Positions 24,531 to 35,238 of a stretch of 64,000 nt of DNA are shown here, in pieces (the stretch's first letter is position 1; each line of letters begins with the position of its first letter). Under the pieces are notes generated by a model. The model saw only the letters and a list, made by a program, of their open reading frames with translations, did no database searches and was not told the origin of the DNA. The DNA is from Elymus sibiricus. Lineage: Eukaryota > Streptophyta > Magnoliopsida > Poales > Poaceae. Both the position numbers and the translations under genes were made by a program. The stretch covers positions 450,839,379 through 450,903,378 of the forward strand of contig CM077676.1 in the NCBI GenBank assembly GCA_039707655.1, in the 5' to 3' direction.

Positions 24531-25530
24531 GATGGCGGCACATAAGCCATTTGCTTGAGCAGGTAGATAGACTTCGAGAGCCATGTCGATTCCAGGTGCC
24601 GCAACCCCCTATCCCCTCTTAGCGTCTGGTCGGTTTTCGGTGAGATGCATGCGCCTGTCGGCCAGGGCGTATGCAATGGGTGGGCCTGACCCCTGCAGTG
24701 GGATGGGATAGATAATGATTTGCATAGCACTACGCGCTGCATCTCACGTCAACTGGTCAGTCTGCAGCGTCGAATGACTTGGCAGACATGGTAAAAGGCG
24801 CCATCCGTCGAGCCGCAATGGTCAAATCCCGGGAAGACATCCCAGAACACGACATCCAGGCAGATCCCAGCGCTGAATGACCGGGCAGCAGAGCCGACCA
24901 ACTGTTCCGAGAAATTCGACGGTGTGTACGCGGTGAAGTTCCAAGTTTCGCTAGCCCATTCCCCATTTGAGTCTGGTCCGCGGGAGCCGGACGTCCAAGT
25001 ACATCAGGACAAACTCCTCGACAGTCGTTGGATAGTTGAAAGCGCTACTTGACAGACGACCCGTCATCCCTCGTGCCCCAAATGGAATCGACACGCAGAG
25101 GTAGCAGGCAACCAGATATATAACTTGATACCCGGACGAACGATATCTCCGCCGTCCCAATGGAGGCGGTCTTCGTACCATCAAAGGAGAGGAACCTGCG
25201 ACATTCACTTAAAGCCGAGAAGCCTGAGCAACCATGAAGCAGGGTCATCCATGGCTAACGGTGAGCCTGTCACCCTATGCCAAGCGTCTAAGCCCACACT
25301 ATTCAGGCAGATCCATCAGACCACACCGTAATAAATTTCTTCTTGAAACTAAAAGCAGCGCCGAGCATTCTTCAAAGCGTTCAAGCCGTTTCCCTAGGTC
25401 CCCGTGTCGGACAAAACCCATCGTCATCCATTTAAGACTGACTACTACGAATACTTGCTTCATATGTTACATACCATATAAGACGGTTTCAGGAAATTAA
25501 GTAAAACAGAGATTCATACACGACGTCAGG
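24531..25530. other. Unassigned region with coding-like composition
   Basis: It is moderately GC-rich and several short minus-strand frames look protein-like (for example 25045-25248 with SFDGTKTASIGTAEISFVRV, and a frame near 24760-24960). No family was recognised and stops break every frame. It may be another captured exon set. Confidence 0.3.
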
Positions 25531-26428
25531 CTAGCGCCTTTTCTTTCCGGACTCCTCCGTCCGGTAGTAGATCCTGCAGGCAACCAGCTCGTCCTCCTTC
25601 TCGTCCTCGTCGTCACCAAGGTGATACTGATGCATCACCCACCCGGTGTTCTTCCGCTCGTCACCGGACCTGGTGTACAGCACTAGGATCTCTTTCCACC
25701 CCGTGTGCCGACCATCGACTTTCAACGCCATTATATTACCGGTCTTGTGCCGCCCTATGTTCACGCCGGGACCTATCTCTATCTTGCGCCGCTTCCTCAT
25801 TCCAGTGGGCTACGCCCGCGAAGGGAGGAAGAAGAAATACTTGCTCATGTTGTCCGCTGTAACACCTGCAAAGAACATAACAAGACGCAACAAATAACTT
25901 GCAGTGAGGACCATCGCGCTCGCACAAAGTAAGCAATTTGTACCTGCGCCTGACCTGGATGGTGCTGAGGATGGGCGTAGCATATTCCTTCCTTGACGGC
26001 TATGGTGGGTATGAAATGATTGATTATAGGATGAGATCTCGCTCCGCCACCCCTAACCTTGCCTTCAAGGTGTTCCATTAGCTCCTTATCCGTGGGATCG
26101 AACCTGAATCCAGGCGGCAGAAGCGACAAAAACCTCTCACATTGATCACTTCCATTACAGACTAGCTCGATGAATCAAATCCGTCCATGTTACTAAGATA
26201 CTGCACGACCCAACTTAAATGGAAAAAACAAACACAAGAGACCCCTGCAAGAACGAATACCAACGGTGCGCACAAATCCCCATGAATACTATACGCCGTC
26301 GCATGAACACTCACCTGTATGGATGCGCTTGCCTCGCCTTCTAGAGCATTAGGCCCTAGCCTGTTCGTCCTTCTGTCTGGACCAACGTCCACAAACAACC
26401 GAAGCAAACAGGCTGGGTCATAAGCCAT
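25531..26428 (-). pseudogene. NAC-domain gene fragment, SOG1/NAC8-like
   Basis: Three pieces on the minus strand resemble the SOG1/NAC8 branch of NAC transcription factors. The first (26428-26315) starts MAYDPACLLRLF and ends at a good GTGAGT donor. The second (about 26180-25955) has LPPGFRFDPTDKELMEHLEGK and HFIPTIAVKEGICYAHP, then a donor after CCAG. The third (25865-25531) has KYFFFLPSRA, stop, PTGMRKRRKIE, then GWKEILVLYTRSGDE and TGWVMHQYHLGDDEDEKED. The WVMHQYHL signature and the FIPT..GICY.HP spacing are what point to the SOG1 type rather than general NACs. The exon 2/3 join (CCA G + GT GTT) restores the frame, so the intron structure is genuine. A TAG replaces the conserved tyrosine of the KAYTTGTRKRRK-like motif (25809-25811), the exon 1/2 join is not in phase, and the C-terminal activation region is missing. 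SOG1 proteins are regulators of the plant DNA-damage response; this copy cannot encode one. Confidence 0.7.
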
Positions 26429-28169
26429 GGCGAAGTGGCCGCGGCTGGTAGATACGGGGAGACAAAACTGGTATGTTCCGTCCGGAGGATGTAGGGATTT
26501 AGTGACTTGCTCGCATTGTAAGGGAAGTCTCTCCTACTCGGGAAGATGAGATTGCTTATTATATTGCGTACCGAGGGGGCCGCTCTTGATCCTTACGTCC
26601 TAGCCTGTCTTGGGATGGGACAGGAAATGCCTCTTCCCACAGCCCATCTCGAAGGTACGCTGGTCAGCCCGGATGCCTGCCAACGCGCTTTAGTCGCCTA
26701 AAAGCGTCTCCTACTCTTGTGCTGGATTCCGTGGCCAATGACCTATTCACACCGTGCCTCATTTTTGTCCATTGTAGGTGTTGTCGAGTTCGAACCTAGA
26801 GTTTGGCAAAGGATGAGACACCAGGACGATCATTCCTCTACCGCTGTCGACCCCAAACGCAAGCCAACCGTCGTCGAGGCCAGGCCAGCACACCTCGCCC
26901 GATTTGAAGTGGCGACATGCCTGACCCTCCAAGCTCCTGCAATGAACCAACAGATAAGCAGGAAGCAGAGGGATATAGCCGGGCACGGACCAAAGGAGCA
27001 AATCCACCTTGTCCGACAAGAAAGGCGTCGACTCTGATAAGCTCTGAAAGCGTCCGACAGAACAACCAGGCGGATGCTGGGTGGGATAGCCAGGTAAGAC
27101 CCAAGAAACGCACACGACTCTGGCCGATGGCCCAAACAGCGCAAGAGGAAACACGCGCACACACATCCGGATGAAACCCACGCATGACAGTAAACCCTAC
27201 ACGGTTGTCCAAACATAAGACAACCCCACACAGGCGCATGAAACGGCAAAGGCGTGACGCTGCGTGGTTTGCATGATCATTACATCTACGTTGCCTTTTT
27301 TATGGGGTTGCAATTTTTCATTATAGGCATAGGTACGTCGGATCATCCCTATCCTGGTATACTGGTAGAGGCCTCCTTTTCAAGGAGACGCGCAAAAAGT
27401 GCAAAGGATCTTTTTATAGAGTGCCACTTCCATCTCACACCGAAACAAATGCGCTACTTCCACCACTAGAGAAAAATGAAAAAGAAGTAGATCCAAAAAA
27501 AAGAGCCAAAATAAAAAAAAATGTATCAAGGAGACACCAAAAAAATGAAAGAAAAGGAGTAACAGCTCCCCCTTCACAGTTGACCCCTACCATCCGTGAC
27601 AGCCGGCGATCCCAGAAGCCGATCTGGACCAACCCTGAGCCGTCCTTTTGACGCTCCTCAGAACGAACGTGGTCGGCCAGGGCCGACCACCCATCAACTA
27701 ACGTTAAGAAGGAGCCATGGAGACCGATGTTGCCCGAGCCAGCAGGACAATTGAACAAAAAACACACCAAATTCTCTAGTAAGGTTGCAGCCTGCAGATC
27801 CCATCCACGGGTCCACCGGCTGGCATGCCTCAGCTATCTCCACGGAAACTGCATGGCGAGTTGAACGAACAGGAACTGCACGGGGTTAGAAACAGAAGAT
27901 CGCGCGGCTCCTTCTCCAGCGACATACGTCAATACAAAGGACAAACATACCTTAACACAATTAGACTCGGCGATGCAGAACAAGCAAACCAGTAAAACAA
28001 CCATAGATCGTACAAAACCAAATCACCGGAGACTAGCTAAAGGTATCACATAAATTACCGAGCTCAATGGTGAAGCAATTGCAAAGTTTAAAATACATAA
28101 ATACTCAAACCTACCAACAATTTTTCATACCCGGCACATATACAGTATCAGACGCAGCATTTAATTTAC
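26429..28169. other. Unassigned region
   Basis: It has mixed composition and several overlapping GC-rich frames (26759-27249) without a recognised motif. A purine-rich patch runs at about 27470-27560. I see no gene I can support. Confidence 0.3.
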
Positions 28170-28289
28170 ACCATGTCTAACATCTCTTGATAAGTGCAAT
28201 ACTGCTCTGCTATGAAGGCGTGTAATTTGACTTCATCGAAAAAGCGAACCGCCTGCATCAGATTCGCCTCCCAGACGATGGTCTGGAGA
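28170..28289 (-). pseudogene. Possible terminal exon fragment of an unknown gene
   Basis: After a good acceptor (TTGTATTACAG on the minus strand) 39 codons read through to a TAA, including VWEANLMQAVRFFDEVKLHA and FIAEQYCTYQEMLDM. The composition is protein-like and no family was recognised. It could be a further captured exon in the Helitron-like segment. The evidence is weak because the fragment is short. Confidence 0.25.
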
Positions 28290-28569
28290 TTCACGTTCTG
28301 TAATACAACTTGAAGAGCGTTATAGCCATCCGAGCTCCTTCGCGTGCAGCCGATCGTCGCCGCCGAAGCATCTCATCAGGGACCAGGCTAAGCTTGACGG
28401 AAAGGTCAAAGATGCCTCCTAGATGTCGCCCCCTCCTCCATAGACCGAACGCATTAGCTTTCCCATCTGAACCTGCGCCAGCATTGCCAAACCTATCAAT
28501 GAGCGGACACGGTCGACTGGCTCGACAGCGCGATCACCCATGTGGCATTCACCCACGCGATCACCCACG

Positions 28570-29400
28570 ATCTAAATATATATATGAAAAAAGACATTTT
28601 ACTTAATTTTTGAAAATGTTCATCGTGCATTAAAAATATGTTAACGAAATGTAAAAAAATTATTCGTCAATTTATAAAAAAAAACTCATACCATTCAAAA
28701 ACCATCATAACATTTAAAAATATGCACAAGTGTAAACATATGTTCATGGCATTTTTTAAAAATGTCAAAAAAAGTAAATTTTGTTCACGCCTTTTAAACA
28801 ATATTCGTACAATTAAATAAAATGTTCATGACATTTAAAAAATGTTCACATGTTTAAAACAATGTTCACAAATTAACTTTTCAGAAAAATGTTCACATAA
28901 TTTTTAGAAAATACTTGTGCCATTAGAAATGTTCATAAACACTTAAGAAATGTTCACATGTATTACAAAAATGTTTTTAATGTTTTTGAATAATGTTCAA
29001 TGTGTGTTAAAAAATGTTCACTGTGTATTAAAAAAATGTTCAATTTACATTTTAAAAATGTTCAACAAGTATTCGGATAAATGTTGATTGTGTATTTAAA
29101 AAATCTTCAATGTGTATCTGAAAAATCTTCAACTTGTATATGTAAATGTTTACCGTGTACTTAAAGAAAATCGCCATGTACTTGAAAATGAAAAATAATA
29201 AAAAACAGAAAAGCAAACAAAAAAGAAAAACAAAAACCAAAAAATGAAAAAATGAAAATAAAAAGGAATAAAAAATAAAAAACCAATAAACAAATAAAGA
29301 AAAACATAGAATAAAGAAAGAAAGAAAAACCGTCCTAAACCTTCTGAAAACCAAACGGAAGGTTCCCAAAACCGTAACGCTGGTAAAAATACACCATAAT
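28570..29400. repeat. AT-rich field of degenerate AAAATGTTCA repeats
   Basis: The motif AA(A)ATGTTCA(C/T) recurs more than a dozen times at irregular spacing of about 20-40 bases between 28610 and 29070. An A-rich stretch of AAAA(A/C/T) blocks follows to 29330. Protein-like frames here are products of low complexity. It may be the subterminal region of a DNA transposon, but no terminal repeats were identified. Confidence 0.6.
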
Positions 29401-29578
29401 ACTTAAAGAAAAAAAAGAATACACCAGCTCTCAACTTCAACAACGATGCAACAATATATACAATTTGAACCAAATTTTATACTGATAATAGTATGTTCAG
29501 CGATTCTTAGTATATATAATTCCGTATAATGAAAGAGAATGCACAATAACAAATGATCAGTGATCTAGTGCTTAACAA

Positions 29579-30085
29579 AAAGAGGAAAGTACTGACGGTG
29601 CTTTTGTGAAGGAGGATGGTACAGCCGGGGCTGGGATGATTTTGCGTGATCATGAAGGCGCAGTCATCTTCGCCGCGACGCGAGTGCTCTTCAACTGTGG
29701 GGGCCCTCTGGAAGCGGAGATGGCAGCTATGGACGAGGGGCTTCGGCTTGCTCTCCACTGGTCCAGCTTGTCGTTGGTTGTTGAAACGGACTGCGCCGTG
29801 TTGTTGAAGATGGTACAATCTAAAGATATGGAGCAATCGAGGTATGCGAACCAGGTTAATGAGATCAGAAGAATTTTGGCTCATGAAAGGAACATCAGTC
29901 TAGCTAAAATTAGCAGGTATGCAAATGTAGCGAGTCACACCCTTGCTTGTATGGGGCGCTCGCAACAACGCACTGCCTGTTGGCTTCGGAACTCCCCAAT
30001 CGAAATAGCTTGCATCGTCATCTCTGACTGTAATCACCATGGTTGATGAATGAAAAGTTCCTTTCCCGCAAAAAAAAAAAAAAGA
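29579..30085 (+). mobile_element. 5'-truncated LINE with RNase H domain and poly(A)
   Basis: The frame from about 29591 reads STDGAFVKEDGTAGAGMILR, then DHEGAVIFAATR, PLEAEMAAMDEGLRLA, VVETDCAVLLKMV and NVASHTLACMGRS. This is the RNase H (RVT_3 type) found at the C-terminus of plant L1-like LINEs. The domain has the D..GAG.I.RD start, the E in EAEM..M, the ETDC aspartate and a late NVASH histidine. A stop near 30046 is followed by a short 3' UTR and a run of about 15 A from 30070. Everything upstream (endonuclease, reverse transcriptase) is absent, as expected of incomplete target-primed reverse transcription. CAAAAAGA occurs just before (29575) and after (30097) and may be a remnant of the site duplication, but this is weak. 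Confidence 0.75.
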
Positions 30086-30971
30086 AACCTCTAGCAAAAA
30101 GACAAGCCAAAATAAACCATCTGACCTTGAATCCTCAGGGCCTGTTCTGATCTCCTCCCACTCCACACTTCTAAAAAATTCGGCCCGAAGCCAGCCCGAA
30201 CGGATTAGCTTCGCGAAGTTGAAATCCACGAAGCCATCGCGGGCTCTAGTGCAATTTTCTGGAGCGAGGGATTCCCAGCTCCACAATTTTGGGAATCTGG
30301 AGTTCTGATTATTTACCACCGTATTGCCACCGCCAAGAGAAAACGCTTTGCCAGGTCCCTCTCTCGATCCCGCACTACACCTGCTCGCTCACATCTTTCC
30401 CCTCTCCCTCGTCTTCTCCTCTCAACCCGTCGCCGCCGCCGTTTTCGCCGCCAGGCCCGGCTGCCCCCGTCGCCGGCCGGAATCTCTCTTCCACCAACAG
30501 ATCCGGCCGTCCCAAGCTGATTCCCGCCTAACCCGTCCTCGGCGCCGCCAGTCGCGCGGGGTGGAAGGAGCTGTGACGCCATGGCTTAGAGGAGCTAGGC
30601 CCAATGCCATTGACGCCCGAGAGACCATCCCGAGCCAGGAGAAGCACCAGGACGACCGCTCTTCTTCCCCATCCCGAGCAAGGTGAGCTCCTCCCCTGCT
30701 CTTCTTCCCCCTGGTTCATGTTGTTTTGTACTGTGCATGCACATTGCATTTATTTTTACTTAGGTCTAGTTCTGTGTGTGCAAATTGCTATATGTGTGCA
30801 ATTTTATTTCATAAGTTATTGCAGATTGATATATGTATGGAAATGTACTGCCATGAGTGCTTATGTGTGTACAATTTTCAGAAAATGTACAAGTTTGGCT
30901 ATGCAGAAAATGTACTGTCATATTTGTGCAATTTATTTTCATAAGTCTGTACTATATGTGTGCAAATGTAC

Positions 30972-32935
30972 CACTACTAGAAAAACGACTATAGCTAATA
31001 TGGACATTAATAGCGCACCATGTATGTGGTGCGTCACTGCTATATAGCAGTGGCGCACCAGATATTGGTGCGCCATTAATGTCCATATTACTAATGGCGC
31101 ACCTGGTGTGTGGTGCGTCACTGCTAAGTTTCTCCTGGGCACACCCCCCTCCCCAGACTTACCAGTGGCGCACCGGGGTGTGGTGCGCCATTACTAGTTT
31201 TAACTAGTAATGGCGCACCACACCCTGGTGCGCCACTACTAACAATTTTTTTTTCAATTTTTTTTTTCAAAACTAGTAATGGCGCACCGGGGTGTGGTGC
31301 GCCATTACTAGTTACCCTGGTGCGCCACTACTAACAATTTTTTTTTCAATTTTTTTTTCAAAACTAGTAATGGCGCACCGTGGGTGTGGTGCCATTACTA
31401 GTTTTCGCACATGCCCAGCCCCACCCTGCCACCCACTCCCACCACACACACACAAACACCCCCCCTGGATCGCGCCTTTTCAGTTTAAAATAAAATAAAA
31501 GAAAATGATAAAAGATTCAAAAAAATAGATGCCCATGTGTTATGTGTTCTAGTTGTTAGGAAAATTAACAAACATGAATTTTGAATTTTTTTGCAAAAAG
31601 CCGCCGTGTTTCGGTAAAATGGCCGTAACTTTTGCATACGACCTCCAATGAAAAAGTTTTTTATATGAAAAAGCATCTACTCGAAAAGTTACATTCGAAT
31701 TCAACGGGCTATGCCCGTTATCGATTTTTTAGAATCCTCAAAAACCTAACAGAAAAAAAGTTACGATGCTTTTAAGATCTGGAGGCAAAAAAATAAAAAA
31801 AATAAAAAGTTAGCAATGGCGCACCAGTGCATAGTGCGCCACTACTATTTTCCCGCCTTCAAAATTCAAAAAAAATTATAAATAGTAATGGCGCACCACA
31901 CCTAAGTGCGCCACTGCTATGTACCATAGCAATGGCGCACCACACCTAGGTGCGCCATTATTAAGGTACATAGCAATGGCGCACCACACCTAGGTGCGCC
32001 ATTACTATTTTTCCGCCTTCAAAATTCAAAAAAATAAAAAAAAAATAAATAAAATAAAAAAAGGGTTAGCAATGGCGCACCAGTACAAGGTGCGCCACTG
32101 CTAAGCCATATATAAACCCGGTCGGCCTCCTTCTCCTCCTTACCTCTTCATTCTTCTCCTCCTCTCCTCCTCTCCTCCTCTCCTCCACTCCATCTCGTCC
32201 TCTCCTCCACCATACTCCCCTCCTCCTCTCCGGCGACCTCCTCTCCGGCGACATCCTCACGGTGCTCTCCGGCGACCTCCTCCTCCTCCTCTCCGGCGAC
32301 CTAGGTGACCTCCTCCTCCTCCTCTCCGGCGACCTCCTCTCCGGTCCTCTCCGGCGACCTCCTCCTCCTCTCCGGCGACCTAGGTGACCTCCTCCTCCTC
32401 CTCTCTGGTGACCTAGGCGACCTCCTCTCCGGTCCTCTCCGGCGACCTCCTCCTCCTCTCCGGCGACCTAGGCGAGCTCCTCTCCGGCGACCTCCTCCTC
32501 CCTCCTCTCCTCCTCATGGTCTCTCCTCCCTCCTCTCCGGCGACCTCCTCTCCGGCCACATGTGGAGCTCCCCGGCACAAAGAACGTAGCAGAACGAAAT
32601 TTGAAAAAATATCACAAAAAAAATCATGCCAGATCCGGATCTAGAATTGAAAAAAAAGTTAGCAATGGCGCACCAGTGCATGGTGCGCCACTACTATTTT
32701 CCCGCCTTCAAATTTCAAAAAAAAAATTCAATAAAAAAAAAAGTTACCAGTGGCGCACCTGTAGCAATAGTAATGGCGCACCACATGGTGCGCCACTAGT
32801 ATTTGGATTACTAATGGCGCACCAGAGGTGCGCCATTACTATTTGTTACTAATGGCGTGATAATAGTGGTGCACCTATAGTGCGCCATTAATAGCCAAAA
32901 TAGGTGCGCCACTAACAGCCTTTTTTCTAGTAGTG
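30972..32935. mobile_element. Small non-autonomous CACTA element
   Basis: The termini CACTACTAGAAAAA (30972) and TTTTTTCTAGTAGTG (32935) are inverted repeats. TAC at 30969-30971 and 32936-32938 is the 3-base site duplication. Subterminal regions (about 31010-31400, 31810-32105 and 32655-32915) carry many inverted and direct copies of TGGCGCACC/GGTGCGCCA, the kind of array bound by CACTA transposases. No transposase frame is present. The middle includes unassigned AT-rich sequence (31430-31800). Confidence 0.92.
32135..32560 (+). repeat. CTCC-rich minisatellite inside the CACTA element
   Basis: Variants of CTCCTCTCCGGCGACCT recur about 15 times, some joined by AGGTGACCT or AGGCGACCT. Frames through it give low-complexity S/L/G/D peptides (32305-32589) that should not be taken as genes. 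Confidence 0.85.
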
Positions 32936-33027
32936 TACTGCTATATTGTTCACATATTACATGAGTTTGGCTATGCAGAAAAGTACAATTTTCATATTTA
33001 TCCTAATACATTGAGGACCAAAGTGAC

Positions 33028-33695
33028 ATGCATTTTTTTAGAGAAATGTCAAGTGTGGCAGCAGAATGGAGCGTTGAAAACACTCGGATTATCTCCGAGT
33101 TGTTTGCTGAGCAAGTGAACGCCGGAAATAGGCCAGGAAATTATTTGACACCAAATGCATTTGATGAGGTAGGAAAGCAATTTAAGTTGAGAACTGGGCT
33201 AGACTACACATATACGCAATTGAAAAACAAATGGGACAAGCTTAAAGGTGATTTCAGCTTGTTCAAGAAACTCAAGTTCCGGGAGACCGGAGCCGGATGG
33301 GACTATGTGAACAACACCGTGTCACAAGATGATGAGTGGTGGAAAAAGGCTAGAATTGTGAGTTCTCTTGCTGTTGTATCGCATATCTTAATTCCTCCAT
33401 ACCATTTTATTTACTAATGTGTATCCTTTGTTGTATTACAGGACATTAAAGGTTGTGGCAAGTTCAAGAAGAAAGGACTTGCTAATGAGCAAAACTTGTC
33501 CGCCTCCATGACAAAGAGGATATCCACTTTCTTCGGTGTGAGAGGGATCCGGATTATGTCCCAACTATTCCAGAGAGATACAAGAAGTATGTTATTCCTC
33601 CAAATGCATCGAATTCTTCAACACCGGCGGAAAGTGGTCCTAACATGGATTTGTTTAGACATGAACTAGACACCGCCATTGCTCTTAGTTGGTGA
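33028..33695 (+). pseudogene. Myb/SANT-like ORF of the Harbinger-like element
   Basis: The first exon (33028-33357; a better start is the in-frame ATG at 33046) encodes a Myb/SANT-like DNA-binding domain of the plant 'L10-interacting MYB' type: WSVENTRIISELFAEQVNAG, then YTYTQLKNKWDKLKGDF and WDYVNNTVSQDDEWW. An 84-base GT-AG intron (33358-33441) follows. The second exon starts DIKGCGKFKKKGLANE. Near 33490 the original frame is lost: the annotated frame gives an unusual tail ending at 33663, while the neighbouring frame gives the family-like LHDKEDIHF, PDYVPTIPERYKKYVIPP and HELDTAIALSW to 33695. In Harbinger elements such proteins bind the terminal repeats and help the transposase. With a frameshift and no transposase gene this copy is probably dead. 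Confidence 0.65.
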
Positions 33696-34226
33696 AGTAA
33701 TCATGTTCATGTCTTTAGATGTGACACCATTTTGATTTGCAAACTTATATGCAAATGGAATTTTTGTTGTATGACATATAACAAAACTAGTTATTCGTCT
33801 TTATTATAACTTGTCTTAACTGGGAATATTTGTGGCAAGTTAAAAAATACATGCTGGCTATATTTTGAACATTACTTTACTACAGAAACGTTCTCTGTAC
33901 ACCTCTCTGTACAGCCATAAATCGCATAAATTATCTCGTGTGAAAAAAAATAAGCCCAGCCATTCACCCCAGGAAGCAGGCCCAGCTCGTTTCTCTCTTT
34001 TTTTCCAGCCTGTGTGCATTTTAGCCCGAAATGGGCTGCTTCCAGCCGGCCCAAGGTGGCAAGAAGCCGGGCTTCAACGCCCCAGCTGGGCTGCCAGCTC
34101 ACCCAGGCGACAGGGGAAGTTGCCTCGCCTCCAGAACGGTTTGCGTAGCGCCACCTGAAGCGAGAAGTCGAGGTAGAAGCTAGATACGAGAAGTTTTGCA
34201 GAAGCTAGCGTGTTTCAGAACAGGCC

Positions 34227-35238
34227 TCAATAACCTATATAATCAACAGTTAACTTCATATTATAGAGTGGGGGAGTTGCTATCTCGCGCGCGCGCTAGG
34301 ACGCTCGGTTTCCGACAGGGTAATATTTCCTTTTTAAGCTAATCAGCGTGATGAGGGATTTAAAGGATAGGCGGCCCCACCCGTTGAAATCAGGGGGGGC
34401 AGAGAGATTATGGAAAGGGAAAATGGGGGCCCACTGGTGGAATTAACGTGAGGGTAGAAATCACAGGGGATACGCTCACATGCATGGGCCCCGCATCCGA
34501 CAGCGACGCTTTTGTCACGGGCGATTCGCATGTAGGGATCGAGCGCTGCAGCGCGCGGGCGTGAAAGAGTTTTCTCGTATAGAGTGCGAGTAAAAAAATG
34601 ACCAAATAAAATTAGTAAGTGACTCAGTTACCTGTCAATATTACCCTTGCTTATTAGTCTAACCCTTTGATTAGTTGTGACTTTTTCATTTCTTTTCTGC
34701 ACATAGCGGATGCCATTGCCACTCAAACTGTCAGCATTGATGCCGTTACACCAGGTCGGCAGGTCGCAGTCAGAAACATTGGTTTGGAACGTGCAGGTAG
34801 CTTCATTGGCCTCTGATGATGGCTACACCACTGTCCGCTGGCCACAGCTTTTGAAAAGAGAGAGGGGAGAAGGAGCCGTAGCAACCGTGTGGGTGGGAAG
34901 AGGATGTGCTAAAACCAAACCAGACCTGGGTGTGGGAGGGGAATGTGTTATCCCAAGAATAAAAACCCCTCATTGTCACTTTTAGAGAAGCCCACGTGAA
35001 AGCCCAGCAGCCCAGGATGCGCTAGCGACTCGTCAACAGAACCCATTACCGCGCCCAGGAGGATAAGGGAAGAGAATATGTGCTAACCAGATATGTGCTC
35101 TGTTCTGAGAAAAAAAAAAACCAGATATGTGCTCAAAAATAAATATGTGCTAACCAGATCGGAGGAGACGCTGCGCTAAGACCACCACTGCAGGCTCGGA
35201 GACGTATGTGCCGGAGCTAGCGGCGAAGGAGTTCGAGG
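34227..35238. other. Intergenic region upstream of the membrane-ARM gene
   Basis: It contains CG-rich alternation at about 34288-34300 (CGCGCGCGC) and no supported gene. Just before the gene, ATATGTGCTAACCAGAT and shorter ATATGTGCT versions recur four times (35079-35160) around an A run. This may be part of the promoter or a small insertion footprint. Confidence 0.5.

Larger units (their letters stand above)
23850..26428 (-). mobile_element. Candidate minus-strand Helitron carrying a NAC gene fragment
   Basis: Read on the minus strand the left edge is GCGCCAATGGCACAACGGG, then TCATCTAG|T: a GC hairpin followed by CTAG and T, which is the Helitron 3' end layout. The break in element A homology falls at the same base. 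The NAC pseudogene lies inside in the same orientation, as is usual for genes captured by plant Helitrons. The 5' TC end was not found, so the right limit given is only the end of the NAC fragment; the element may reach 28-29 kb. No Rep/helicase is seen, so it would be non-autonomous. Confidence 0.45.
30138..34226 (+). mobile_element. PIF/Harbinger-like DNA transposon, no transposase
   Basis: The left end GGGCCTGTTCTGA and the right end TCAGAACAGGCC are inverted repeats. TCA lies directly outside each end (30135-30137 and 34227-34229), giving a 3-base site duplication of Harbinger size. Inside is a Myb/SANT-like ORF typical of the accessory gene of this superfamily; the DDE transposase gene is absent. 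The GC-rich stretch 30330-30690 looks like a leader exon with a donor AGGTGAGC near 30680, so 30682 to about 33030 would be an intron. A CACTA element sits in that interval. The region 33696-34226 is non-coding. Confidence 0.6.

Noticed and set aside
26759..27249. Three overlapping minus-strand frames of 133-140 codons
   Set aside because: All three frames of one strand are open over the same stretch, which is typical of non-coding GC-rich sequence; no motif recognised.
29052..29473. Phenylalanine-rich frames of about 105 codons on the minus strand
   Set aside because: They arise from the A-rich tract read in reverse; low complexity, no membrane protein family.
32305..32589. Open frame of 94 codons rich in S, L, G and D
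   Set aside because: It is a translation of the CTCC-rich minisatellite and lacks any non-repetitive part.
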